Assembly (NCBI GenBank): GCA_018058125.1
Contig: JAGPCH010000077.1
Coordinates: 1-6,912 of the forward strand
Source: Ignavibacteria bacterium
Lineage (GTDB): Bacteria; Bacteroidota; Ignavibacteria; Tepidaquicellales; Tepidaquicellaceae
Reading direction: 5' to 3'
DNA length: 6,912 nt
Below the pieces are notes generated by a model, which had not been told where the DNA came from, made no database searches, and saw only the letters and a program-made list of their open reading frames with translations. Made by a program: the position numbers and the translations under genes. Positions 6,893 through 6,912 of the stretch are shown here, in pieces. How positions within the stretch are numbered: position 1 is the first letter of the stretch; each line of letters starts with the position of its first letter.

Positions 6893-6912
6893 TTGACCTC
6901 AAATAATTTCAC

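Larger units (their letters stand above)
6338..6912. other. Non-coding stretch upstream of the CoA-transferase
   Basis: These 575 bases hold no gene I can support. 6338-6490 is AT-rich and should contain the CoA-transferase promoter. No exact TAnnTTTG element is there; the nearest is ATAATTTG (complement of 6373-6380), without a partner TTTG at the right distance. 6494-6686 is taken up by two repeat copies described separately. 6730-6770 is a more G-rich patch of unknown nature. 6780-6912 is almost pure A/T with short inverted repeats and no recognisable promoter. Long open frames here are repeat-derived. Confidence 0.7.

Noticed and set aside
6893..6898. TTGACC as a -35 box at the right edge
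   Set aside because: No -10 can be seen within the remaining bases, and TTG-type matches are frequent in this composition.

Overview
The window carries five complete protein genes, all on the minus strand, in AT-rich DNA. I see no phage, plasmid, CRISPR, transposase or defence genes. Three things point to the Bacteroidota/Chlorobiota/Ignavibacteria group. First, there is an exact Bacteroidota-type promoter (TTTG-N19-TACATTTG) upstream of queC. Second, a recognisable Shine-Dalgarno sequence is missing in front of four of the five genes. Third, simple tandem repeats sit at the ends of transcription units. This placement is an inference from motifs, not from a database comparison.

Layout in transcription order, right to left: (1) 6338-6912 is a non-coding stretch with two diverged copies, 110 bp apart, of a CGCAGAG-type palindromic repeat; the second copy can form a stem of about 25 bp. 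(2) 5030-6337 encodes a CoA-transferase of the acetyl-CoA hydrolase / 4-hydroxybutyrate CoA-transferase family. (3) 4804-5029 is a gap holding a 12-unit heptamer array that starts 2 nt after the CoA-transferase stop, a weak terminator candidate and the queC promoter. (4) 117-4803 is a compact run of queC (7-cyano-7-deazaguanine synthase), two tandem AI-2E-family membrane proteins, and a GTP-dependent phosphoenolpyruvate carboxykinase. Its gaps are 27, 0 and 49 nt, and it is closed by a clear stem-loop terminator at 43-72. (5) 1-116 holds that terminator, a 14-bp tandem duplication touching the pckG stop codon, and a CTCATA hexamer array running off the left edge.

The genes do not form one obvious pathway. 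pckG (gluconeogenesis or anaplerosis) and the CoA-transferase (acyl-CoA/carboxylate exchange) belong to central carbon metabolism. queC makes preQ0 for queuosine tRNA modification. The two AI-2E proteins are tandem-duplicate transport-type membrane proteins of unknown substrate. I found no convincing new multi-gene system. The points most worth a second look are the abutting AI-2E pair, the three kinds of repeat that bracket the transcription units, and the all-frame-stop heptamer array.
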